Shown here: positions 46,501 through 57,718 of the stretch, one piece after another
Numbering within the stretch: position 1 is the stretch's first letter
How the letters are laid out: every line of letters starts with the position of its first letter
Assembly: GCA_001179505.1 (NCBI GenBank)
Contig: CDMY01000371.1
Location: 1 to 64,000 of the forward strand
DNA from: Vitrella brassicaformis
Taxonomy: Eukaryota > Sar > Vitrellaceae
Direction of reading: 5' to 3'
Length of the DNA: 64,000 bases
Translations under genes and position numbers: made by a program
The notes under the pieces: generated by a model
What the model saw: only the letters and a program-made list of their open reading frames with translations
Database searches by the model: none
Told to the model about the DNA's origin: nothing

Positions 46501-47592
46501 GGGGTCAGTCAGATGGGCGGGTGGGACGCTACTTCGTGGATCTCTTTGGAGGCCGCAACAACTGGTCTGCATGCTCATGCTAGAGGCGTGACGAAACTTT
46601 GCTGTGTTGGTCTCTCTGTTCTTCAGGCACGCTCGGGCCAAGTGCCGAATGTGGTAAGACACACACACGCACCTGCACACACTGGTCAAGCAACTCGCTC
46701 ATTGTATGTGACAATATGTGTGGGGTGGCAGGTACGGGCTTCAGGCATTCAGCAGAGGCCTTCCGATGATCTTCATGGGCACCGAGACGCATCAGGGTGG
46801 ATGGTGGGATGCCAATCCGTCCCAGGCATTCGACTGGGGCTTGCTGGAGGACCCCATGGCCAAACAGATGAATGCACTGGTGAGAGGGAGGGAGGGAGGG
46901 AGGGAGGGAGGGGGCTGCTGTAAGGAGTGAGCCAGCCAGCCAGTGACTGGCGGACAGCTGCTTACTTGTCTGTCCTGTCTATTTGGGCACACTTCTTTCT
47001 TCCCCTTCTTGACCGCGTGTTGTGTTGTGCGTGCAGGTGAAGAAGGCGAACGAGGTGCGGCTGGCCCACAAGGCACTGACAACCGAAAATGAAGGCGTCA
47101 ACTTCACTCACAAGGACGGAGGACACAGAGTGCTCGGTGGGTTTGCAGAGAGAGGCTGCCAGGCCATTCGTTCACAACAGCAGGCACGGCACGGCATAGA
47201 AAGACTGCAGACGATGAATGCGGCTGTGTGCCTTGCCATGCATGCCATGGATAGGCTTTGTGAGAGGCAACATCCTGTGTGTTGTCAACGCATCCGACAA
47301 ACAATGGGAGGACAAGGTATGAGGGAGGGATCGATGCTATCCTTACTTACGTCCATCATGACCGCCTCACTGCGGATACATGTGGTCTGTCTGTCTATCT
47401 ATCTATCAGGGCTACGGGGTTCAGACTCCTTTCGCCGGCAAGACCGTCACGCACGTCTTCAACAGCCAGGCCGAGGAGTTTGGGGGGTGGGCAGGTTCAT
47501 GGACAAGTGACCAGCCCATCCAGGTGGGAGGCGATGGCAAAGTGCACTGTACCATTCCCAAGTGGAGCTGTTTGGCATTTGAAGCCTCATGA
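43584..47592 (+). CDS. GH13 1,4-alpha-glucan branching-type enzyme, 594 aa
   Basis: Twenty-two exons: 43584-43640, 43710-43762, 43909-44053, 44156-44247, 44414-44585, 44704-44853, 44991-45074, 45199-45246, 45332-45402, 45514-45553, 45659-45673, 45758-45807, 45905-45908, 45980-46016, 46106-46197, 46298-46317, 46430-46564, 46627-46653, 46732-46879, 47037-47136, 47255-47316, 47410-47592. It has an N-terminal CBM48-like beta domain (TVFRLWAPYAEKVWVVLKG), then a GH13 barrel: region I DVVLNH, region II GLRFDSV (nucleophile Asp), region III AEVTPEH (acid/base Glu), region IV GSHDQ, and a C-terminal beta domain. Expected role: making alpha-1,6 branches in storage starch. A related GH13 specificity cannot be excluded. 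Two micro-exons (15 and 4 nt) are inferred, and the intron after 46016 lacks GT. No plastid leader is seen, so cytosolic storage glucan is likely. Confidence 0.88.
44639..44700. repeat. TG-rich tract (TGGGTG)n in enzyme intron
   Basis: GTGTGGGTGTGGGTG repeats run up to the GTGTGCAG acceptor of the next exon. Confidence 0.85.
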
Positions 47593-47968
47593 GGTGCGAG
47601 TTGGTGGCCATATGCATGCTCACCTGCGATTTTCTCGTCGGCTATTCGGATGGCAGTTTTGACCTTTAGGCAGCCAGCAAGGGACTAGCTAGTAGGGTGG
47701 ACCTTCTGTGATGGATGCATCCGTGATTCATTCATTCATGATAAAGAAGTTCGCACCGCTTCACCGGCATGCAGAAGCATGACCTCAGAAAAGAACTCAC
47801 GTCTGTCTGATCCATGCATAGCAAAGTGCTCAGGCAGATCAGTGTCTGTCTATGCACATACGTAGACCCATTTCGCCACTTCGTCGGTCGGTCGGTAGCT
47901 CGCTACGGCCGACACCCACGCCTTGTGTCGTTATCTATATCGCCGGGTCTATGTCTCCGTCATCTCCG
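47593..47968. other. Convergent intergenic
   Basis: No gene seen; short ATTC and CGGT repeats. Confidence 0.6.
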
Positions 47969-50900
47969 TCATACCATTCGAACCGTGGGGCCGAATGCTG
48001 GTCCTGCCATCCCCTGGTCTTCCTCTCTTTGTGCGCGCGTGACGCCCATGGCCTGGAGGACGCTGACGCCCAAATCACCCAGGATGGAGTTTGGGGGGGC
48101 AGCAGCTGCTGGTGGTTGGTCGGCCTCATGGATGTTGCGGGACCGCTCGGCTGCTGTCATATGGCCAGTGACAAGCACTTGAGGTACCTGACAAACACGG
48201 TTAGCTGCGGTGAGTAAGGGACACAGCCATGTCTACTCACCTGCGGCGGGTGTTTGTCGAGGTGGTCCTTGGACCAGAAGACGACAGCAGAGTCGCCCTG
48301 GAACTGTGTCTTCATAATGTGGGGCTCAGTCTTGACCAGCGCCTCCGCCACCTGTTGTGTGTAGATAGCGCACATGCACAGCAGATGCTGTCTGAGTGAG
48401 GTGTGTCGCGTGCAAGTGTGTGCGCGGGGATGGATGTGCTTGTGTCAGCCAGCCACCTGCCGCACGACACTGCTCGTGAGGTAATACCTGGAGGGAGGGA
48501 GGGAGGGAGGGAAGGCAAACAACACAGCACCCGCGACTGCTCGCCTGCCCCCATGTCTGCTTGCTGTGTGTGCTTACTTGTATCTGGGGAGGCGTTTCTG
48601 TGCTTCCCTTTCGAGCACCACCAGTGTGGGGCCGCGGCCCATGCGATTCTGATCACGATGCGACTGAATGAACAACCAACACACACGTGCACAGTCGCTC
48701 ATCATCATATGTAGATTGGTGCTAGATTGATCTGTCGACTGCCTACCTTTTCCTCAATGATGTTTTTGATGGTCTCCCACACCATGTCGCTGCGACGACG
48801 ATTGCTGGCCATCAAGTATAGCTGACACCACACACATTCACAGGTGGAGGGAGACACGTGTGTGCGTGTGTGGTTCACTCACCATGCCTACTACTGACCC
48901 CACGATGGTCCCGCCGAAGGTAAGATAACCGATAAAATGCCAAAACCTGACACACGGTTGCACAGGCCGTATGGCGGACGGCACGGCATACACTTCGTAT
49001 GTGTGTCGCGTCGGTCACCGTACCAGCAGGATAGTCGTCGTTTGGCGGTGGCCGCCCTGTACTTGATGAGCTCGGGGGTCTCCCACAGCCCGTTGTCCTT
49101 CCGAACCATGCCATACCGGGACACTGATCGACCGACAACGAGCACCAAAACCACGCCAAAGACGACCAGGCGGGCAGAAATGGCTGGTTGCTGCATTCAT
49201 TCTGCCGTGTCTTACTGACATTTGGTGTATGCCTGGTCGCTTCTATCGAGGAGGAAATCGTCGAGGGCCACACGCACGCACGTCGATGGGTCGCCCCAGC
49301 TAGAGGCACAGTGAGCCTCCACGAATGCCTGAAGAGAGGAAGGCGACCGACAACAGATACAGCCTCGATGGATGCACCCGATGCATGAGACTGTTCGATT
49401 ATCGACGGTGGTGCGTCAATCACTCATTCATTCACCTTGGCTTCCTTGAGGTTCATTTCGCCCTCCTGCGTGATACCGCACAGGCGGTCCCCCTCGCGAT
49501 ATGCTAACGCATCACCCAACGCCTGACAACAAACACACATACGAACGCATGACAGTCGGCCCCTGACAGAGGTGCCTGAGTGCACTGGAGTGCACTCACT
49601 TGCAGGCCTGTGTGAGCCTTCGATGCAGCCACACGGTCAGCCACACACTGACGGCCCAACTGAACGACAGACAGACGGCCGCCTGCTGCCCTCATTCTTT
49701 GCACCTGCCCTCCCTTGTCGTGCTTCGTATACGGCATTCACCTGCAGGTACTTGGGGTCACACGTAAGCTTGCCGTCGGCACAGGTGCCGTGAGGCGGGC
49801 ATGGTACGCAGCCCGACACATCTGCACTCAATGCATTCCACTCAATGCATTCCAAGTGGATGGACAGTAGTGGTGCCAATATTAATGTGGATATCTCCCC
49901 CTCCCGTGTGTGTGTGTGTGTGTTGCCGCTCACTGTTCTGTCCGTTTGTGTTGCAGAAGGTAATGCTCTGCGCCCAGTAAATAACGGGTATCAGCAGGGC
50001 CATCACACACACCACCCCACCCGCAAACCAACCACGCCTGACCACATATGTACATACGCACGGGAGTCCATGCATGCGTCCGTCCATGAGCCAACAAAGG
50101 ACCGATGGATGGGCACCTGATCCGACATCCGCTCGGCCACCTATGTGTCTTATGCATCGCTTCCTTACTTGTGTTGGTCCTGCACCCTGTCTGTTCGTGC
50201 CACGGCCACGGCAGGCGGTGCTGCAGTGGTCGTGGCGCTCCCTCGTGGCCCGTGTGTTTGGTGACGGTGAGCTGAAGCACGTCGACAAGACGGACTGCCC
50301 CCGCGATGACTGGCGGCCGCGGGACGGGAGCTGACACAGGCCATTGGAACACATGAGTCAATGGATAATGATCGGCCGACATGGACCAACAATGGATACA
50401 AACGGCAGTGCCCGCCTACCGTGGCAGGGGAGGCGGCTCGACCACAGGGAAGTCGACCTCACCTGCAACAGACGCACACACGCACACAAACATACCCACA
50501 CATACACGCACACACACACACACACAACACGTGTGCCGACGGACATGTGCCCCCCGGTCCCCCCCTTGGTTATCTACATCTGTGTGTCCCTCGGTCACTT
50601 GTGCTCACTCACGTCCATCTGGTGTGAGGGTCTTTCTGGCCCCCTTGAGTTTCTTCCTGGGTGGCCGGCCCATCGAGTCCTTTCCCTCGCCGAGCTCCAG
50701 CCCAAGGCCCCCCGAGACCTCATCCCCGCCACCATTCGCACGCCCCTGCCGCCCTGCTGACGACATGGCGGCCCGACCAGGCCTTGCTGGGGGGCCCTCC
50801 TCTTCTTCTTCCACCTCGTGGTACTCGTCCTCGTCTTCATCATCCTCCTCCTCCTCGTGGTAGTCGTTATCATCTGTGGTACGGTGCTTGAATTCATCAG

Positions 50901-51795
50901 GGGCAGGGGTCGGCGGACGCCACTTCCTCCGGCGGCGGCCGTGGCCAGCACCAGGGGGAGGAGTGCCACACACCGACCCTCCCGCTGCTGCTGCGGCGGG
51001 TGGGTGGGCAGCTTCATCCCCCTCATCGAGGTCCTGGTCCTCCTCCGCGTCGGCACCGCGTTGGGATTGCAGCGAGCTGGGCGCGAATGCCACCTCCTTT
51101 GGGGATGCCGACCTGGCGGTGGGACGCTTCACTCGACCCTGAAAGAACCAAGACCACAGCAATAAAGAAAGGAACAGTCACTCACTCACTCATTCACGCA
51201 CACGTGTGGGCATGCGTCCATCTGCCCCACCGCAGCAGCTGTGCGCCTCTCTCTCGGCTTTGACGGTGTCCCTCCCTCATCTTTGACGGCGTCTGTCCGT
51301 TTCCGCCCCTCCGAAGGTGCCTTTCGCTTTCTGCGACGGAGGGCCTTGTCGTCGTCATCCTCATCCTCATCTTCACCGACCTCGTCATCCGCTGATCCTG
51401 ACACATAGATGCATTAGACCAACACCAGGTCTGACTTGCGAATGCATTCATTCCATCATGCAGTCACCTCACCCACCATGTGCGTGGGCGAAGCCAAGCG
51501 ATGATACGCGGCCTCTCCGTTTGGCCGTTGCGTGCGAGGCTCCTGTGGCCGCCTGTGCTGCGGCAGGTGAGTGCCTTGGGGCCGCTGTCTGCCTCCTTTG
51601 CCGGGACAGCGCCGCGGCAGCAGCGGGCTGGCTCCCGGAGGGCCGCTTGCCGAAGCTGGCCTCACATAAGGCTATCAGTTTGCCCTTCCGAGGTGCATCT
51701 GGCAGGTCGATGTCATGGGCGGTGAGGAGCGACTTGAGTTGCTGCACAGTCAGATCCGCATAGTCAACAATGGCATCAAGCGGTGGCGCAGACAT
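47969..51795 (-). CDS. HeH/MSC-domain inner nuclear membrane protein (Src1/Heh/MAN1 type), 808 aa
   Basis: Eighteen exons: 51795-51477, 51397-51231, 51138-50613, 50462-50420, 50330-50169, 50140-50117, 50037-49934, 49821-49742, 49659-49600, 49522-49436, 49328-49220, 49183-49024, 48946-48883, 48821-48747, 48663-48578, 48487-48457, 48351-48241, 48187-47969. The N-terminal ~50 residues form a helix-extension-helix (SAP-like) domain: DLTVQQLKSLLTAHDIDLP, then GKLIALCEASFG. A long acidic/basic disordered stretch follows, then TM1 (VVCVMALLIPVIYW), a luminal Cys-rich part (CVPCPPHGTCADGKLTC), CGITQEG, TM2 (LVVFGVVLVLVV) and the winged-helix-like end (DMVWETIKNIIEE, RVPRYK-like, VVFWSKDHL). This is the MSC architecture of fungal Src1/Heh1 and animal MAN1/LEMD2, which tether chromatin and act with ESCRT at the nuclear envelope. 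One intron (49219-49184) is only 36 nt. A LEM domain is not seen. Confidence 0.85.
50469..50527. repeat. (CA)n microsatellite in intron
   Basis: CA/CACACG repeats inside the intron between exons 3 and 4 of the MSC gene. Confidence 0.85.
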
Positions 51796-51986
51796 CGATT
51801 CTTGGACAGATCTGCAGCTGCGAGCTTGAAATCTCCCACTGCGATTGAATTCATCTTGGCGTGTTATTGGACGCAAAAGGTCGGAAGGGCGGGGCCCAGA
51901 GGCGGTCGTTACGTGGAACAAGTCAAAAAAGTGAATGCGGTCCTATGGCATTGATAGATACGACAGACGCTGCCGCCCTAGCACCC

Positions 51987-54159
51987 TCATTCGTCTTCGT
52001 CAAGATCGTCCTCATCAAACTCGATGGCACCGCCGTCTGCCAGCTTCAGCTTTTGGCTCCTCCGCGCCTCCCTCTCCTCACGCTGTCGCTTGTTCTCTAG
52101 CGCCTTCTGAAAGCACATACATACATACATCACTTTCATCCACCCGCACCGCTCCCCAAACGCAACTGCGCACCGCTGAAAGAGGCCGCTCCCTGTGCCT
52201 GAGGAAGGACAGATCCACTCCAGGAAGGCAAGACGCAAGACCCTGAGACAACACACGGGGGAGGACGCATCAATGCAGGCAGGCAAGCAATCAGTGATCA
52301 GGACAGCAGTAAGTGAGTGGCTGGATAGCTGCTCACCACGTCCAGGTCGCCATCGAACAGTCGGACCAGATTCCAGAAAACCTGCGTGCGACACACGGGA
52401 GAGTGGGCACTGATGGTGTCGTGTCGGGTGGTCATCTTTCAAGTACGTGCCCACACGCCCGCCCACAAGTTCGGACCAGCGGGTTGCACTGCGCCATGTC
52501 GACTGGGCGAATGTTTCGCCTGACATGTTGAAGTGTCCACAGAAACACAGCAACGCAGAGAGCCATGTGAGCCGCATGTGTGTGTCAGCTGTTGGGAATC
52601 GCTTGGCGGTGGACCTTTGCTCATCCTCGCCGGAGTCCCACACGGCCTTGAGCACTGACCCAATCAGGACCTTGGGAAACGCTGCAAGGACAGCGCAAAT
52701 CTCCACTTGCTGTTTCTGGACATGCTGTGGGCGACGTACCAGTGTACGTTTCTCGTGTCTGCTTTCCGTCGTTGTCGAATGTCACGGTGAACTTCTGCAC
52801 GGCCGCCCCAGCAGCAGCAGGTTGCATCTGCGGCAACATCCAGTCACAGGCACAGCAGGAACGTCGCCGCACGTCCAATCAGCATGTCAGCTGGCTAGAG
52901 GTGGTGTATACCTCCAGCTGGTACGTTCGGCCCATGACAGCCTTGTAGCGCTGCTCGCCAAGAAGCTGATCTGTCAACCAGCAAGCCACCGGAACCCATC
53001 ACATGCACAGGCACCATCGCGCCACCCAGAGCGCTCCCGTGTACCATATCGCCGGTTGAGAGCATTCTTGAAGACGCCTCGGAGCTCGCGGTCCGTCGCG
53101 TTGAGCTGTCCGCTATTCTTAGTCTGGGAACGGGAAAGAGAGAGACAAGGAAGAGAGAACGGGGGGGGGGGGNNNNNNNNNNNNNNNNNNNNNNNNNNNN
53201 NNNNNNNNNNNNNNNNNNNNNNNNNNNNNNNNNNNNNNNNNNNNNNNNNNNNNNNNNNNNNNNNNNNNNNNNNNNNNNNNNNNNNNNNNNNNNNNNNNNN
53301 NNNNNNNNNNNNNNNNNNNNNNNNNNNNNNNNNNNNNNNNNNNNNNNNNNNNNNNNNNNNNNNNNNNNNNNNNNNNNNNNNNNNNNNNNNNNNNNNNNNN
53401 NNNNNNNNNNNNNNNNNNNNNNNNNNNNNNNNNNNNNNNNNNNNNNNNNNNNNNNNNNNNNNNNNNNNNNNNGGGGGGGGGGGGGGACAGTGGGTGCAGA
53501 GATGGGGCGGGTCGTCTATCCAGCAACCCCACTCAGCCTACCATCGAGGTGAGGAGTTTCTCCGCCCAATCTGCACCACTCTGGCCCGGATCATCCTGCC
53601 GTGCACCCGCTTGGACTCTCCCTCCACCTCGGCTCTTGCCAGCCGATGGCAGCGTCCTCACGTTGGACGAAGTAGCGCCTTTGCTCGCCCGCATTGTCTT
53701 CGGCGGCTGGGCGGTCGACATTGCCTGTTGACCCTCTGATGTTTTGAGATAACATCACACCACTCTTCACGAAGACAAGTGTGGTTGCGAAGGCTGTCTC
53801 ACTGAGGTCATTCTTCTGGACGAGAAGCGTGTCATTGTCCACAAATAGGTTCTTGAGCGGCTCTCCCTCCGGATCCTCCATGGCCTTGGGCGGAAAACCC
53901 TGGAGTACTGCACCAGCCATATGCAGGAACACGACGGTTGTGTCATCAAGTTGGTTGCGTGGCGTGCTGCAACCCACTCGTGAAGGCTCCTTTCTCCATC
54001 CCCGTTGCTTTGCACACTACACATACATACATCAAGAACACATACCCAGATCAGATCTCATCCATCCGCACTACCTTCATCTTGCAGTGTGTCGAAACCC
54101 GCCTCCTGATCAACGATCACATCCACTGTCCCAGAGGGACTCTTCAACCGGAGCTTCAT
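51987..54159 (-). CDS. Ubiquitin-like-domain protein, 335 aa, conserved but unnamed
   Basis: Exons 54159-54075, 54016-53978, 53907-53777, 53724-53542, 53123-53045, 52970-52912, 52827-52740, 52681-52615, 52519-52477, 52381-52337, 52242-52174, 52106-51987; phases close to 335 residues, with the N run inside one intron. The first ~80 residues have a ubiquitin-like pattern (MKLRLKSPSGTVDVIV, CKATGMEKGAFTILQGFPPK, NLFVDNDTLLVQ) like the N-terminal domain of OTU1/YOD1. No OTU protease motifs follow. Instead: WAEKLL, TDRELRGVFKNALNRR, RYKAVMGRTYQLE, KFTVTFDNDGKQT, PLVFWNLVRLFDGDLD and a helical acidic tail. This looks like one folded conserved protein, but I cannot name the family. A shorter alternative starts at ATG 53721. 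An additional exon inside the gap cannot be excluded. Confidence 0.7.
53161..53486. other. Assembly gap (300 N) inside a poly-G tract
   Basis: Twelve G precede and fourteen G follow exactly 300 N (53173-53472). The gap probably covers a long G tract of unknown length in an intron. Confidence 0.95.
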
Positions 54160-57100
54160 CCTTCTCCCTCTCACTTTGTCCGTTTCACGGGCAGAATGAC
54201 ACAAACTAAGAATCGATATGGCGAGCTTTAGCGGAGCTCGCGGCGAGGAACTTGTGTCTTCCCCCCCCCTTGATGGATGCAGACGAGAGCTTAACGCGTC
54301 TCTGTCTCTCGCTACGTGTCTCTATTGCCAAACAGCATATACCTTTACGTGCGCATGATGCTATTCACGTCGAAAAACTGTGCGGCACACGCCCAGATCA
54401 GAGAAAGAAGGAAAGAAAGAAGTACAAAGGACTACACGCAGATCTTGGATATTGTGGTACAATGAATATCAGTTTCGATTGAGACATGGAAATTTTCAAT
54501 TGACACCACCTCACCCACAACAACCACACACTTTCATGTCTCTTGTCTCAATTCTCAGCACGCACCGGGTCGACACACATAACTCCTGTCAGATCCCGAC
54601 AGATCCCGACACTGTGTGGCGGTGAGAGTGCTCCGCTGAGACTCGTCAATAAGCTGGTTCATCTTGATAATAATCTGGTCGATGCCCATTGCACTTCTGA
54701 GCGTTGCTCCTCTCTCTCTCTTTCGTTTGCGTGTCCTGCAGGCTGTGATTTGCCAGAATATTAGCTGCAGATTTCCATTGTAGAGAAGATGTGTGTTAGG
54801 CAGCTCGAGCCCAAGTGGAAATCCTCGAGGTAAGAGGAAGACACTATCTCGCTTCCACAGACAAGAATTCAGACACGAGAATTCAGACACAAGAATTCAG
54901 ACACAAGAATTCAGACAAAAAGGAGCCTGCTACATATATCATGTCAGGAATGGCCACAATGAGGACTCGTACACGGTCGCGGGCTCCGTGAAGGAGAAGA
55001 AGACGGTATGTAGGAAGCAGTGAGGCCACCTCACGTCCACTCCCTATGGCTGTCTTTGCCTTCCTTCTTCTTCGCATGGTGAACGCGAACTTCTACCGTT
55101 CGGCCAACCAGAGAGAGGCACTCGGGAACTGCGGCAACGCTGTCCAAGACGCTGGCGACTGCCCAAGACGCGCTACGGGGACCCCGACAAAAGGTGATTC
55201 TCATTCGCATCATCCGCTGTGTTGGGCATGATCCGGTGTCTCCCGCATGTTCCACAGGGTGAGCGCTGCGGCAAGAGCGGTCGGTGGTTCAGAAAGAAGG
55301 ACTAAAGGGTTTAAGCTGCCGGCTCAGGTGGCAGGGAAGGGATGTCAGGACGTGCATTTACACCGTGCAGGGGATTTAGAGTATCCTTTTCGGACGAAGG
55401 GATCCCTGCTCAAGGCCCTTCGTGCTACCAAGGCCCCCTAGTGCACGAAACATTCTCAAAGGTGTTGAGGGCTTCAACTGGTTGCGGAGCGAGTTGCATG
55501 CAGTAGTCGTCTTAACTGCTGGTTTCTCCATCATCTTGATTTACTTATGAAACATCTTGCCTGCACATGTATCGACTCCAGGCACATCATGGTGCCGCAC
55601 TCGATCTCAACGCGCACGGTCTGTCTCGCCGTCATTTTTCCTGCCCGGCACAATCTTCTTCATTTTCCTGCCTGGTTACACTCGCTCTGCATTGATTGAC
55701 ATACAAATTGACGCCATGATTGACATACAGATTGAAGAGGAGGATGGGCAAGACGAGATTGCGCCGCTTGCAGTTTTCTGCAGAGATTTTCTCGCTGGAA
55801 GGAAACAGCGGCGCTGGTTAGTTTCGAAACACCGAGACTCTTTCTCACCATCGATCGTTCGGATACTTTTTTTCCATCGCTGACTTTCTTCATAATCCTT
55901 TTCTTTTTACTCTTTTCTTTTCTTTTCTACGCTATCTCTCTCTCTCCTCCAAACGGTCTCCTACAGCCAAAGGCTGCTCGAATTGCCATTCCTCGTGGAA
56001 GATTTCTGGCTTATATGACATATGTGCGCACGTCATTTTTGGACAGTTACAAGTTGCTGAAACAAGCTGAAGTACCAGGCAAGAAAGGGTGAATCCGGGA
56101 CAAACAAGCATCTCGGAGATCCATCTCGCAAAATCCTAAACAAAGCTACCAGATTGATAAAGCCGTAGATCTTTCGAAAACAGCTTTCGCTGACAATGAG
56201 CGCCCCAAAGATGACACTTCCTATCACCGGTTCATTTCTCTTCGACAGACTTTGGTCAAGAATTCGTCTTGATTGAGACGAAAAGCAAGCATTCATACAG
56301 GTTGTCTCTCGCTGCTTTTTGCATGTATGTTCGTCATGTCTGATTCGAGCGTGTGTGGCTTCTAATTTCAGCATCTGGCGAAATTGAGCGCTCTATCATG
56401 TCTCATGATTAATTGATCCATTGGTGCATTAAATGACTCTCAAGTATCTGATTCATCGACCGAAGCTTGTCGACCACCGTTGGATCGCGCGCTGACCGCT
56501 TGACTGGAGGCCTGAACAGGTAATCGTTGGTCTGTCTGTCTGCCAGGTCGTCGTTTCAATCGTTGGTCTACAGGGACCAGAGGCCACGAAAAACAAGAAT
56601 GCACCTTGCAGCTAGCTTAAGTGCGACTCACAATGGCGGCGCCAACTTTCTTCTCTCCTCTGAGCTCACTATTGCGGAGTGTCCAGCAAGCTAGCGGGCT
56701 GGGGAAAACAGCACCTCTACCTTTCACTTTGGCCAAGATACTTTGCCGAGAACTCCTAAGAACCACGGTTCTAGTCTGGGTGACAACCTCTTCAGGGGGA
56801 GAGAAATGAGATGCATCAACCCTGCCACGTTCTTGACGTGTGCAAACAAAAACGAAGACGAACTTTCCTACACTTCATGCTACATTTGTCGGAGCCACGA
56901 TGCAACGCTGACGACGTGAAGCGTGAAGAGGGACGGGCACAATCCGCGGAGTGATCAAAGGCAACGTCAACGATTTCAGTACTGATTGCGTTTATGTTTT
57001 CAATTGGAATTGGTCCCTGCTGTTTAATTCAGGTCACAAGTGAATACGCCCTGCGTCGAAACAGTTATTGACACAAATGCATGGAAGTGTCAACGTAATC

Positions 57101-57718
57101 GAGAAGAACGTGCGATTGTCACATCGGATCACATCGGATAAACACCCAGGCGAATCTACCCAAGCCGCATGACATCCGAGAGAGGTTGACCCGAATCCGC
57201 GGGAGTGCTCTTCGTGTACCTGAAAAAGCCGGGGGGCACAAGACAGCAACCAGAAACGGTGCAAGCTGCCATCCAAGACTTACTTTTCCATGAGCTGAGC
57301 CATTTTCTGTTTGTGCTCAAGTGACGGTTCTTTTCTGTCTGCAATACGGTCGGAAAAAACAATGAGCGATCGGCCTCTTCGTTTGACTTCATTGCCAATC
57401 GAGCATACCCTCTTGTTCGGGAGATGGGCTGCGCCTTTTATCCTCGTCCCTGGGCTGTCGATTTGGGCTTGGTGAACTGTTCTCAAGAAGTGCACAACAG
57501 ACACATTGCAAGAATCCGTTTGATCGTCTGTGTCTTTCGGCAGGAAGAAAAGTGTACCGGGACTTCTTGCGAGTCGACTGGAGGATTTTTGCGGAGAGGG
57601 CAGACTTGTAGGATGTCGGCCGTCTGCACGAAATCGATGGAAATGACCGTAGAGCATAGACAGCAAAGGGAGACAGATAAGAAAACAGTTCAACCGCCCT
57701 CAATATACTTGATTCTCT
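54160..57718. other. Gene-poor, lower-GC region
   Basis: About 3.5 kb without a convincing exon chain. It nearly lacks the TGTC/TG microsatellites seen elsewhere. Short frames (for example 55557-55883 plus, 57280-57693 minus) have no recognisable product. An RNA gene or regulatory function cannot be excluded by eye. Confidence 0.5.
54860..54918. repeat. Short tandem repeat, ~14-bp unit with GAATTC
   Basis: Four near-identical units of AGACACAAGAATTC, the first two with small differences. Confidence 0.9.

Noticed and set aside
50074-50334. Plus-strand frame with a folded-looking end
   Set aside because: Antisense to MSC-gene exons that keep phase across eighteen exons.
53591-53721. Two overlapping same-strand genes
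   Set aside because: A 52-nt intron (53776-53725) joins the ubiquitin-like exons to the following exon in phase, so no overlap is needed.
52447-53739. Long plus-strand open frame of 430 codons
   Set aside because: It is open only because it crosses the N run; its sequence is the antisense of well-phased exons of the ubiquitin-like-domain gene.
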